A stretch of 64,000 bases of DNA from Cognataquiflexum nitidum (GTDB lineage: Bacteria; Bacteroidota; Bacteroidia; Cytophagales; Cyclobacteriaceae). Position 1 is the first letter of the stretch. Every line of letters begins with the position of its first letter. Below are positions 26,071-35,048 of the stretch, in pieces. A program made the position numbers and the translations under genes. The DNA lies in the NCBI RefSeq assembly GCF_022538055.1, contig NZ_JAKZAM010000006.1:124001-188000 (forward strand), written 5' to 3'. The notes under the pieces are model-generated. The model saw only the letters and a program-made list of their open reading frames with translations, did not search any database and was not told the origin of the DNA.

Positions 26071-27204
26071 TTACCTATCCATGAACATATCCTTCAACTC
26101 ATTCATCGGCAACTCCTCCAATACCTCCCTCTTAGACACCCCCTCTTCGTCTCCCCAACGGACAAGCCTTACAAATCCATCTGCAATCTCAATCCCCGAA
26201 ATACTGTTGTCACTGTAGCAGCAGCAACCGGTATTGAAATACGTGGGCTTATACTTCGGTAGGTCAGCAACTTCCAAAGTACACTGACTCGGGTGGCGTT
26301 TAATCTTTTGGTCCAATTCAGCTACTTTATCCACATCCCCGTTTTTCTCTGCCTCTAACAACTGGACCCGGAGCTGTTGGATATGGCTATAAGAGTGAAA
26401 AATAGGCTGATGGGTATGTCCGGTCACCAAGACTACATTTTCCTGCTGCTGACTCCATTCGTACATGAGTTTGTTGTGGAGCGTTTTTTCAGTTTGACTT
26501 AAGGCAGGCGTATTGATGTTGATATCCAAAAATGACTGCAGAGGCCCCCAAATGTAGGCCACAAACCAAATGGAAAACTTGTTCCCATCGCTCCTTTTGT
26601 CCCCCTGATGACCGTGGGTACAAAAGACATCGATATGTTTCCCGTCTTTGTACTTTACCCGGACGACAATGCCTCCATAGATATTGATGGCTTTGTCATA
26701 AATCTCCCGGAGGTACATCTTCGCAAATGGATCAATCTTCCAAAATAGGTCATGGTTGCCATAGATCTTGAAAAAAGCATTCCGCTTCACAAACTTCTTC
26801 TCCACCTCAAAAGTCTTTTTGTTGTGCTGCATAATGGAGAAGATGTTGAACTTCCAAAACTCTTCGCTGTCGCCCAAATTGATGTAGAAAGAACCCTTTT
26901 CATTGTAGTGTTCCAATGCGCTGAGGTAATTGTTCTCGGCATGCCGAAACTCGTCCCTGCCTTTCCTGTTGCCCTTGTGCACATCGCTGAGGATGATAAA
27001 GCTGTTGCCACGCATGTCGAGGTTGTAAAGTGCGCCTTCTTCCGGTTTGGGGTTTTGGGTGATATCCTTATAGATTTCCGTCAACCGTTTGAATACATAT
27101 TCCTTGTCGGGTGAGGAGGAAATCTTTTTGGAAAACCAAATGGTGGGCTTCCGCAACACAAAAACTATGGGTGATTTGAGGATTTGAAAGAATCGTTGGA
27201 ACAT
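26071..27204 (-). CDS. Metallophosphoesterase (calcineurin-like)
   Basis: A 377-residue metallophosphoesterase. The binuclear metal motifs are complete: FIILSDVHKGN (DxH), YINLGDSEEFW (GDxxE), YGNHDLFW (GNHD), FCTHGHQGD and TGHTHQP (GHxH). A short, basic N-terminal stretch precedes them, followed by an alpha-helical insert rich in charged residues (VQLLEAEKNGDVDKVAELDQKIKR). The size and insert differ from UDP-diacylglucosamine hydrolase LpxH, so the substrate is unclear. It is monocistronic between repeat blocks. Confidence 0.88.
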   Translation of the reverse strand: MFQRFFQILKSPIVFVLRKPTIWFSKKISSSPDKEYVFKRLTEIYKDITQNPKPEEGALYNLDMRGNSFIILSDVHKGNRKGRDEFRHAENNYLSALEHYNEKGSFYINLGDSEEFWKFNIFSIMQHNKKTFEVEKKFVKRNAFFKIYGNHDLFWKIDPFAKMYLREIYDKAINIYGGIVVRVKYKDGKHIDVFCTHGHQGDKRSDGNKFSIWFVAYIWGPLQSFLDININTPALSQTEKTLHNKLMYEWSQQQENVVLVTGHTHQPIFHSYSHIQQLRVQLLEAEKNGDVDKVAELDQKIKRHPSQCTLEVADLPKYKPTYFNTGCCCYSDNSISGIEIADGFVRLVRWGDEEGVSKREVLEELPMNELKDMFMDR

Positions 27205-27239
27205 GGATTAAAAATAGGAAAAAAATTGATTGGAGGGAT

Positions 27240-27470
27240 GGGATTGTTGTAGTGGTTGTAGTGGTTGTAGTGGTTAAAATGGTTGTAGTGGTTGTAATTG
27301 TTGTCTGCTTCGCGTTGTCACGTTGTCGAGTTTTCAAGTTGATGGGATTTCTTTTAAGGGTTGTAATTGTTGTAGTGGTTGTAATTGTTGTAGTGGTTGT
27401 AATTGTTGTAGTGGTTGTAATTGTTTTCGTTGTTGTCTGATTGTCTGCCGTGCGTTGTCAAGATGTCGAA
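27240..27470. repeat. (GGTTGTAGT)n and 18-base tandem repeat
   Basis: A first tract of 9-base GGTTGTAGT units (27245-27300) is followed by the cassette CTGCTTCGCGTTGTC. A second tract has three full copies of the 18-base unit GTTGTAATTGTTGTAGTG (27360, 27378, 27396) plus a partial fourth. A second, variant cassette TGCCGTGCGTTGTC follows. A related block is at 19475. Confidence 0.85.
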
Positions 27471-28260
27471 TATCAGCGACGTCATCCTGCGTACCCAACT
27501 TTTGTAAATGTACAGAAAGGGGAATGACATGTTGGAATAAAGAGGTTCAATAGGAATGTGGCTTTAGCCCATTCAATAATAAAAGCCAAGCAACAAAACG
27601 GCTTTAGCCAAAACATTGAGACAGAATTGAGATGTCCTGAGCTCTGATGATGTCATTGGTAACCTGAGGTACCGGGATGAAGGATCTCATATATTTTAGG
27701 AGAGACCTTTCGCAGCACTCAGGGTGACGACTCCGACTATTACAATATTGGTTTGTGTAAAACCCCGAAGGGGTGACATGATTATAGAATAAAAAAAAAA
27801 ATAAACCCTTTCTGATTTTGGCAGATTGGATGCCCAATCATAAAGGTGGCTTTCCGCCAAAACAGGGTAGGGATTGAACGCCTGCAGGGGTAAAAAGATT
27901 AAGCTGATGGTTTTGGAAAAGTACAAACAATGAAATTATCGGAATAATACTATGGTTTCTTGGAAATTGGTCAAAAGGTAACGAATGGGTAAGGAGGGTG
28001 TAACGGGTGGGTAGGAGAAGGGTAAGGGAAGGGTAGCGGAAAGTGGGAGGAAATTCATGATTTTCGGAAATTTTATAGCATTATTTCTTTTAGAATAGAT
28101 TTATTTCAAGTTTAAAGAAATTGTTTTATTTCGGGAAATCGGTTGGAAATCTTGCTTGGCCTTCTTCCTATCCGATAAAAAAGTAAAAGACCAATTCGAT
28201 TTTTGAGATCAAATTCCTAAAGAGCGGTTTTGAAAATAGCTACGTTGAAAAAATTATGAA
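27471..28260. other. Non-coding region with interspersed repeats and a G-rich tract
   Basis: No credible gene. It includes the palindromic phrase ACCCCGAAGGGGT (27762), a GACCTTTCGCAGCACTCAGG-like element (27705) and duplicated GGCTTTAGCC (27560, 27600). The strand-asymmetric G-rich stretch 27987-28033 has seven GGG runs. Confidence 0.6.
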
Positions 28261-28269
28261 ATGAGTTCC

Positions 28270-28329
28270 CTCACAAAAATACTTGGGACCATAATAACCT
28301 GTCATCGGAAAAGGACTTATTGGATTCAT
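28270..28329 (-). pseudogene. Relic of an AAA ATPase gene (first ~19 codons)
   Basis: Translating the minus strand from 28329 gives MNPISPFPMTGYYGPKYFC, matching the start of the ATPase at 42926-44047 at 17 of 19 residues. The frame then runs into unrelated codons and stops after ~10 more. The upstream palindromic operator is also preserved (28347-28373). This is a truncated remnant of a second copy of the same gene family. Confidence 0.8.
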
Positions 28330-28346
28330 CATTTCTAGTTGTTGAT

Positions 28347-28373
28347 TTACAAATTGTAATTTACATTTTGCAA
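28347..28373 (-). promoter_or_regulatory. Operator-like palindromes before the ATPase relic
   Basis: TTACAAATTGTAA (28347-28359) and the decayed TTACATTTTGCAA (28361-28373) repeat with a 14-base period, as in the intact copy at 44067-44107. Confidence 0.6.
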
Positions 28374-28425
28374 ATCTGCCAATTCTTTTCACAGGGATGA
28401 AGGGGGTAAGCTGGCTCTATCCCTT

Positions 28426-28503
28426 ACTTTGGTACTACTTTGGTATTACTATGGTACTACTCTGGTAGGGCTTTGCAAGGGATTTGAGGGGGAGATGAGG
28501 GGG
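28426..28503. repeat. 11-base tandem repeats
   Basis: Four units of ACTTTGGTACT with point changes (28426-28469), then two units of GAGGGGGAGAT (from ~28485). Both have a period of one DNA turn. Located just beyond the stop of the methyltransferase-HIT gene. Confidence 0.7.
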
Positions 28504-28519
28504 AGATGAGAGAAGTCAT

Positions 28520-29386
28520 TTATAGATATTTTTTCTTTTCTGGAATCACTCCACGAACACCACCTTCTGGGTTATCCACATCTCCAACATATCGGGGAAT
28601 AAGGTGGATATGTACATGATTGACAGTTTGGCCAGCAGATTTGCCAATATTTATCCCTACATTAAATCCATCAGGTTCATACTTTTTTTGGACAACTTCT
28701 TTTACATAATTCAGCATAAAAACACAGGCAGATTGTTCTCGAAAGCTCAAATCAAAATAGTTATCCACATGCCTTTTTGGAATGATCAAGGAATGCCCCT
28801 TTGAAACAGGAAATTTGTCATAAATGGAAAACGCTGTCGCTGACTCGGCTATAAGTATACTCTCCGATGAAGGAATACAAAATAGGCAAGAATCTTCTAA
28901 TTGATCCTTATTCTTTTGGTTGAACGGACCATACTCATAAATTTCGCAGCTTTCATTTTTGAAAATAGAAACAAAAGGAAGGATCACGTTGCATTGATAC
29001 GTAGGTTTTTGGTGGATTTTATGAGTTCTAAATCCCTCATAAGTAACATCCCTTCTAACAGCGAAATAGGCTTTTCCGGTTGGTTTTAATAGCTGTGAAA
29101 TTTCCATCAAGACCCTTGTCTGCTCTTCCTGCATCAGGACATTGAGAACATAAAAACAGAGAATGGTATCGAATTGCTTTTGTGGATAACTTGGAAAATA
29201 ATGCCTGTCATATCCGACAATATCAATCCCTTTCCCTTTCAAAACCTCTACATCCTTTCCAAAGCCACATCCAAAGTCCAAGACCTCTCCCCGTAATAAT
29301 CCCTTGTTCAAAACATGCCTTGCAGGAAAGGAAATAGAATCTCTTTCTTTGGCGGTGAGGTGGTTGAAGGAGTTTGAAGGGCTCAT
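28520..29386 (-). CDS. Methyltransferase-HIT domain fusion protein
   Basis: A 288-residue fusion. Residues ~15-155 form a compact class I SAM-dependent methyltransferase, with VLDFGCGFGKD (35-45) as SAM loop and IVGYDRHYFPS as the acidic strand-2 motif. Residues ~165-288 form a HIT-family nucleotide hydrolase/transferase: CLFC at its start, PKRHVDNYFDL, and the catalytic triad NHVHIHLIPR with His257, His259 and His261. It overlaps the HNH nuclease gene by 4 bases (ATGA) and is the last gene of the Wadjet-led operon. It could modify and process a nucleotide or nucleic acid. Domain calls are firm; the joint function is unknown. Confidence 0.85.
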   Translation of the reverse strand: MSPSNSFNHLTAKERDSISFPARHVLNKGLLRGEVLDFGCGFGKDVEVLKGKGIDIVGYDRHYFPSYPQKQFDTILCFYVLNVLMQEEQTRVLMEISQLLKPTGKAYFAVRRDVTYEGFRTHKIHQKPTYQCNVILPFVSIFKNESCEIYEYGPFNQKNKDQLEDSCLFCIPSSESILIAESATAFSIYDKFPVSKGHSLIIPKRHVDNYFDLSFREQSACVFMLNYVKEVVQKKYEPDGFNVGINIGKSAGQTVNHVHIHLIPRYVGDVDNPEGGVRGVIPEKKKYL

Positions 29387-30459
29387 GGTAAAAATTGAAA
29401 GCCATTGTTTGAAGCAATGGTGATTAGAGGTTTAATTGTTTCTTGAAACTTAATTTTGAACTCTGGTTTTAAAATACTTTCCGACGTAGGCATTTCAGAA
29501 CAAATAGTGAGATAGTCTTCCAACAACTTATTCCTTGGATGCTTTTGACAGATAATATTCAATCCAGAAATTTGGGTATTAAAAAAATCTTCAAAAAAAG
29601 ATTCAAAACGAGGTAATCGATTGTTTTTTGAAGAATTAAATTTAGGGCTAGCAGGGATTAAATTCCAAATTAAATCATGAGCGACAAAGCTATGGGGAAC
29701 GAAATGCTCAACCGCATAATTTTCGATTGAGATCATCTCGTTTGTATAAATACATTTTATTTTATTCTCTGGAAGTTCCTTAAATACCAAATTCCAAAAA
29801 TCTTTTCTTTGCTTATCTAATTTGGGTCGCTGCGCATCCTTTATGATTTTATTGGCTATATCAGGAATGTTTGGATTGTGTTTTTGAAAAAACAAGGTAA
29901 GATTCCAATAACAAAACGATTTTAAAAACTTGGTATTTTCCAATAGGTAGTCAACCCATTCAGGGTTTATTTCTATTTCTTCCTTTTTGAGAAAATAAAG
30001 ACACATTCTTTTTTTATCAGCATTTAATTCATAAATCTTCTTTTTCTTTTCACTGTCTGTTCCGATTAAACCTTCAAACCAAGGTGATAAAAACCAATGT
30101 GGCACCTGATTATCGAAATGAGTTAAAATTCTTATTGTCTTCTTGTTATTGCTTTCATTTATCAATCGAAAAACTTTTTCCCTTTCGAAATGAATTGGTA
30201 TGTTTTCGATTTCTGAGATAGCCGAAATTTGATTTTTCAAAACATCGCTTTTTCCATAAGACAAATTGAAATAATTGGCCGTGTACCAGGAGTTTGAAAG
30301 CATTCTAGCAAATAAAGATCTTTTATTTATTAACCTCTTTCCTTTTTCAAGTTCTTGAAGTATTGATAGAAACCAATAATATTTGTAGGTCGCAACAGTT
30401 TTGTTAAAACAGGCCGCTAAAATGTGGATTGGTAATTTTTCAGAGTGGGGAAAATTCAT
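29383..30459 (-). CDS. HNH endonuclease-domain protein linked to Wadjet operon
   Basis: A 358-residue protein with a mostly helical N-terminal ~225 residues I do not recognise. A C-terminal HNH-type nuclease domain follows. The motif runs IKCIYTNEMI (Cys236), YAVEHFVPHSF (Glu251-His252, His256), WNLIPASPKFNSSKNNRLP (Asn266, Asn275, Asn279-280). That is the order of a beta-beta-alpha metal finger, with one Cys-side partner missing. It starts 12 bases after jetD and overlaps the methyltransferase-HIT gene by 4 bases, so it is co-expressed with both. It is probably a nuclease effector or DNA-processing enzyme; its link to Wadjet is inference from operon structure. Confidence 0.78.
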   Translation of the reverse strand: MNFPHSEKLPIHILAACFNKTVATYKYYWFLSILQELEKGKRLINKRSLFARMLSNSWYTANYFNLSYGKSDVLKNQISAISEIENIPIHFEREKVFRLINESNNKKTIRILTHFDNQVPHWFLSPWFEGLIGTDSEKKKKIYELNADKKRMCLYFLKKEEIEINPEWVDYLLENTKFLKSFCYWNLTLFFQKHNPNIPDIANKIIKDAQRPKLDKQRKDFWNLVFKELPENKIKCIYTNEMISIENYAVEHFVPHSFVAHDLIWNLIPASPKFNSSKNNRLPRFESFFEDFFNTQISGLNIICQKHPRNKLLEDYLTICSEMPTSESILKPEFKIKFQETIKPLITIASNNGFQFLP

Positions 30460-30471
30460 ACGTCATGAAAA

Positions 30472-31623
30472 TTAAGACCAATGCAAAAAATGATTTGCGA
30501 CATAATCAAAAGGGATTTTTTCTTGTTCTAGTCGCCAATTATTAGTTTTCAAAATCTTATAAAGCTCTTCTTCGGAGTCTGTAAGATTAAGTTGTGTAGT
30601 TAGATTTGTTAATGTACCGGAATCATTTTCAAAATATTTGTCAAAGGTTTGTTTGTCCATTAACACGCTTTTTGTGTGAGAAAAATAACCTCTAAATTGA
30701 GATAAAATTTCAAAGCCTTGAGCGTCAATATCTCCCCAGTAAAGCAATTCGAGATTTGCAAACCAGTTAACGTTCTTAAGATTGTAGACACTGTATCCGC
30801 TTCCAAATATTGCAATAGTCTTGTCCATTCTTGGAAGTGTTAAAGTAGTATAAAGAGTTGTTTTGTTTTCAACAACAATCACTTTTTGTAAGGGCAGATT
30901 CAGTTTTTCAAATTGGCTTATTGGAATAGCAATGTCGTCAAGACATGAAAAATAATTGTTACTAATTTCTTTGTCGAGTATTTTAAATCGGACTTGAGGT
31001 TCACTAAATTTCAAATAAAATCTTTTTTCGAATGATTTTTCTTGAGGATCTAAAAATTCAGGAATGAGAACATCAAGAAGTTCTTTTATTATACTCTGAT
31101 TTCTCTCAACAAACTTTGTGTGAACACTTATTGGCAATTCTCTAACATAAAGATTCGGTTTTGGAATCTGCTTAAAAAACATGCAAACTTTTAAAATACT
31201 TTCCCATTCATTTTGATTTTGTATTATCCTTGAAGGATGTTTTATAACCCAATTCCTTAATTCAGGAAAGGTGGAGATAATTCTTTCACAATTTCCTTTG
31301 AAAAGTTCCGCTTCCTTCTCTTTGCCCAAATATTTTAACAAGTCCTTCTCTGTGTCGAAATAGATTGCGATGGGTAAGTCTTGAGTTCCTAAATATTTGG
31401 TTTTTACCTTTTGAAAATCTAATGTGTAGCCAAAACCTTTTTTTTCTTTTGATTGACTGATTAAGAGAAGAATCTCTTTTTCAAATTCAGATAATGATGA
31501 TTTTGGATAACTTTTATCACCACGAATTTCAAGCTGCGTGAAAGGTTTTTCCTCAATCATTGATTGAAGAAACGAAATATACTTTTTGCCTGCTTTATCT
31601 TTAATTTCGCTTGGATTTATCAT
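30472..31623 (-). CDS. jetD: Wadjet subunit JetD (Toprim-like nuclease, DUF3322/DUF2220)
   Basis: A 383-residue JetD. In Wadjet the JetABC motor extrudes small circular DNA and JetD cuts it. The N-terminal ~170 residues match the DUF3322-type arm. The C-terminal DUF2220 region has a topoisomerase/primase-like fold with the acidic residues in KVIVVENKTT and LLYWGDIDAQGFEIL, and the Gly turn IFGSGYSVYNL. Size and position after jetC are standard for type I. Its start overlaps the jetC stop by 4 bases (ATGA); the HNH gene follows after 12 bases. Confidence 0.92.
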   Translation of the reverse strand: MINPSEIKDKAGKKYISFLQSMIEEKPFTQLEIRGDKSYPKSSLSEFEKEILLLISQSKEKKGFGYTLDFQKVKTKYLGTQDLPIAIYFDTEKDLLKYLGKEKEAELFKGNCERIISTFPELRNWVIKHPSRIIQNQNEWESILKVCMFFKQIPKPNLYVRELPISVHTKFVERNQSIIKELLDVLIPEFLDPQEKSFEKRFYLKFSEPQVRFKILDKEISNNYFSCLDDIAIPISQFEKLNLPLQKVIVVENKTTLYTTLTLPRMDKTIAIFGSGYSVYNLKNVNWFANLELLYWGDIDAQGFEILSQFRGYFSHTKSVLMDKQTFDKYFENDSGTLTNLTTQLNLTDSEEELYKILKTNNWRLEQEKIPFDYVANHFLHWS

Positions 31624-34600
31624 TGAAGAACGAAATTTGCTTTTTCTTCCTTGAACTGTTCAATTGGCATATCGTAAAGCCAAGAATACTTTTCTTCTTT
31701 TCGTTCAACGAAATGAACAAACGAAATGTCATTTTCTACAATGTGAATATTGTCGCTCGGTGTAACTACCAATAGTTGAAGATGAAGTTGTTTGCAAAGA
31801 GTTATCAAATATCTTGCTTTGTCTTCATCTTGTGCCTTAAAGGCTTCATCTATTGCAATAAATCTGAAGGAGTTACTCTGCAAGCCTTCTTTTGTTAAAC
31901 CAAATTGGTAAGCAATAGCCGAACCTAAAATGGTATAAGTTAACTGCGCCTTTTCCCCGCCAGAAAGTTGCCCCATATTTTCGTAGGTCTTGAACTTGGC
32001 GTTTGTTTCTTTATAAAATTCCTCAGCTTTATAACTAAACCATGATCTAACTTCCATCACTTTCTTTCTCCAATCTTCTTTTTCTAATTTGGTAATTAGT
32101 GGCTCTATGTTATTATTAAAGTGATTTTTCCTACCCTCAATTGAAGCTTCAATAACTCTAATATTTGGAATGGCATTGTTTAGCATTGTTCTGAATTCTT
32201 TTACTTCATCACTAATTCGGTTTGGGGCTACAATTTGAATGTAGGTTTTGAAATCCTTATCTCTAAAATCAATTTCCCTTAAAGCATCATTTAATATTCT
32301 GATGTTGTCCTTGATTGAATCAGACCAATTTTCAAAGAACATTCTAAAGTCAGCAACTTTGTTGATGATAGTTTCTTGCAAGTACTCATTGAATCTTTTT
32401 TCAAATTTTGGCAAGTTGTCATTTACCAGCTGTTTGAGTAGTGTTTGGTATTCACTGATGAATTCTAAATGCGTTGATTCTGGAAGTCGGCTCACATCTG
32501 AACGCCAGTCTTTAAATTTGTATGTGATTTCTTGGGATGGTTGCTTATAGGCATTGATTTTTAGTTTAACTTCATCCTCATTTAGCCGCTTATCTTTATC
32601 TAATTCAGACAGTCTTATTGAAAGCTCTTTTTGAAATTCCTTTTGTGTGTTTTTTAAATTTGAATATTCAATCTTTTCTAAGTCAGGGTTTTGGTTTTCA
32701 AATTCTGTAGTGTCTACAATTCCTGTTATTTGAAGAATTTTATTGGATTCTATTATCTCTAAATTTAAATCCTCAATCTTTTTTTTCTGGGTAAAGATTT
32801 CTTGTCCTTTATTAAATAAATCAACTTCAGAAAGTTGCATTAAATTTCCTTTAACTTCTTCCAATTGTTTTTGAAGAGATTGAACTAAATTATTTGTTTT
32901 TTCTAATTCAGCCTTTTGACCTTCTTTCTCTTGAATTTGTTCTGCAAAGGTTTTCCAGTCTATGTCATCATACTTTGTGAAGAGCTTGAATAGGTCGGAA
33001 TAGAATTCTTTCTGAATTTCTAATGTTTTAATACTTTGCTCAATTTGTCGGTTCTCATGTAATGCTAATCTTTCCTTTTCTTGAAGGTTCTTTATTTCGG
33101 TTTGGAGTAATTTAATCTTGTCTTTATTTTCCCAACCTAAAACAAAGTTTTCTTTCTTTGATATATGTGGTCTATCGTCTTTCTCGTGTTTCCCTTTTGC
33201 AAATTTTGTAAGTCCTTCTTTAGTGATAGCTTTTTCTTCATATAAACCAAACTCCTTTAAATCATTTACACAAGCATAATTGTATTGATTTACAATGATA
33301 TCTTCAAGCCAATCTGAATAAATGCTTTTTGGTTTAAATTCTAATTTATTGATTATGGCGTTTTGGGCAATGTTTTTATTCCTCATATTTGCTAATGAGG
33401 TAAAACCCCTGAATCTTTGGTAGGTTATTCTACCTTTTAAATTGGTGCTATTTACATAATCGTTAACCTTATTATAGTATTTTTCAGGAACGATAAGGCG
33501 TAAAGCGAAATTGTGAAGAATCTTTTCTGCCGAAAGCTCCCAATCTTTTTCATCCTCTCGGACTTTTATAAGCTCTCCTATAAACGGAATTTCTTCCATA
33601 GTGGCACCAATATGTTCTAAAATGTCATCTCTTATTTCCGCTTCTCGTCCAGCAATATTGTTTTTATTCTTTTGAAGAGATTTGATAGTTTCAATGTCTT
33701 CATTGATTTGATTGGTTAAATCATCTCGTTTATTTTTAGATAATCTCAATTTTTCATCAATTTCCTGTCTATTTAATTCCAATTCAGATTTTTTCTTACT
33801 AGCCTTTTCTCTATTTGCCTTAAATGTTTCTTCACTTGGGTTCGTATTGGACTCAAGATTTTGCGCTAATTTATTGTATTGGTCAAGTTTGGTTTTTCTT
33901 GCATCCCGGCTTTTTTCCAGCCTACTTATCTCAGCCTTTAGCTTCTCTATTTGATTGCCAACTTCGTCAGATTTTATTTGAACTTTTAAATCTGCGACTT
34001 CATCCCCTAACACTGTTTCTTTCGCTCTTAATTGATTGATTTCGATTTTAAGTTCTTCGAGTCTTTCATTACACTTGAAAAGTTCCTTTTTAGCAAGATC
34101 TTCATTCTTTTTTGCAAACCAATAAACACTAAGTTCATTAGTTGTATTCAATCTGATTAATTCAGTCTGTATTTTATAAAGTTTTTTTGCTATTTCATCT
34201 ATTGGAGAAAGTTGAGCGATTTGTTCTTTTGCTTTTTCAATATTATTTTTTGCATCCATCAAAGTCAAAAAGCTTTCTTTTAGCTGAATGAACTCTGCTT
34301 CGGCATTTTGCTCTTCAAGCATATTGGTTCTGATAAAATCATCTAAGTCGTCCAACACTTTAACACCAACTACTTGATTAAATAAACTAAGTGCTTTTGT
34401 AGAACGCATACCAAATAAGATAGCAATTTTTTCTGCGTAGGAGTTCGGTCCATCCCAAAATTCAATTTTCTTTGTTTTGGTATTTGAATTGTATACTTTT
34501 TCTAAACGTTTTTTCCAGTTTCCTTTACTATCAAAATCACTAAAATCCCTCTCTATTTCTAGTTGAAGGTGAGCAATTCCAAAGGACCTTCTTAGTTCAC

Positions 34601-35048
34601 CATTAGAAAACCACCTTACTTGAAAAAGTGTAATATTCTTTTGGTTAGTGTTGGAAAATGAAGCAAGGATAACTGAATATGTGGATTTATCCCTAAGTGA
34701 TTGTGTTGATGTACTAAGTTCACCTTCTCTTTGAATATTTCCATAGTTCCCACAAACATAGGTTTCTTCGGTTCTATCACCTTTTTTGTCAACTCCAGAT
34801 GATTGGTTGTAAAATCTATCTTTTTTAACTGGTACTAATAAAGTTAAAAGAGCATCAATGTATGTGCTTTTTCCAGAAGCGTTAGCTCCTGTTAACAAAG
34901 AATTGTTTCCCTGTGGATTAATCTTGAAAATCTTCTCGTGAAATGTCCCCCAGTTATAAACTTCCATATATTGAAGTCTGAAACCAGCTTTATCAGAACT
35001 GGTGCTAAATAGACTCAACGAACTCTTGTAATTTGATTTTAAATTCAT
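31620..35048 (-). CDS. jetC: Wadjet subunit JetC (SMC/MukB-like ATPase)
   Basis: A 1142-residue SMC-family motor. The N-terminal head begins GFRLQYMEVYNWGTFHEKIF, with Walker A GANASGKST at 54-62. A central pair of long charged coiled coils (~270-470 and ~640-900) encloses a hinge. The C-terminal head has the signature LSGGEKAQLTY at 1028 and Walker B FIAIDEAF with catalytic Glu1068. MukB-like SMCs of this kind power loop extrusion on plasmid DNA in Wadjet. It overlaps jetB by 44 bases; the upstream start is kept because residues before Met28 belong to the conserved head. Confidence 0.94.
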   Translation of the reverse strand: MNLKSNYKSSLSLFSTSSDKAGFRLQYMEVYNWGTFHEKIFKINPQGNNSLLTGANASGKSTYIDALLTLLVPVKKDRFYNQSSGVDKKGDRTEETYVCGNYGNIQREGELSTSTQSLRDKSTYSVILASFSNTNQKNITLFQVRWFSNGELRRSFGIAHLQLEIERDFSDFDSKGNWKKRLEKVYNSNTKTKKIEFWDGPNSYAEKIAILFGMRSTKALSLFNQVVGVKVLDDLDDFIRTNMLEEQNAEAEFIQLKESFLTLMDAKNNIEKAKEQIAQLSPIDEIAKKLYKIQTELIRLNTTNELSVYWFAKKNEDLAKKELFKCNERLEELKIEINQLRAKETVLGDEVADLKVQIKSDEVGNQIEKLKAEISRLEKSRDARKTKLDQYNKLAQNLESNTNPSEETFKANREKASKKKSELELNRQEIDEKLRLSKNKRDDLTNQINEDIETIKSLQKNKNNIAGREAEIRDDILEHIGATMEEIPFIGELIKVREDEKDWELSAEKILHNFALRLIVPEKYYNKVNDYVNSTNLKGRITYQRFRGFTSLANMRNKNIAQNAIINKLEFKPKSIYSDWLEDIIVNQYNYACVNDLKEFGLYEEKAITKEGLTKFAKGKHEKDDRPHISKKENFVLGWENKDKIKLLQTEIKNLQEKERLALHENRQIEQSIKTLEIQKEFYSDLFKLFTKYDDIDWKTFAEQIQEKEGQKAELEKTNNLVQSLQKQLEEVKGNLMQLSEVDLFNKGQEIFTQKKKIEDLNLEIIESNKILQITGIVDTTEFENQNPDLEKIEYSNLKNTQKEFQKELSIRLSELDKDKRLNEDEVKLKINAYKQPSQEITYKFKDWRSDVSRLPESTHLEFISEYQTLLKQLVNDNLPKFEKRFNEYLQETIINKVADFRMFFENWSDSIKDNIRILNDALREIDFRDKDFKTYIQIVAPNRISDEVKEFRTMLNNAIPNIRVIEASIEGRKNHFNNNIEPLITKLEKEDWRKKVMEVRSWFSYKAEEFYKETNAKFKTYENMGQLSGGEKAQLTYTILGSAIAYQFGLTKEGLQSNSFRFIAIDEAFKAQDEDKARYLITLCKQLHLQLLVVTPSDNIHIVENDISFVHFVERKEEKYSWLYDMPIEQFKEEKANFVLQ

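Noticed and set aside
27068..27337. Threonine-rich ORF
   Set aside because: It translates the GGTTGTAGT tandem tract; no real protein character.
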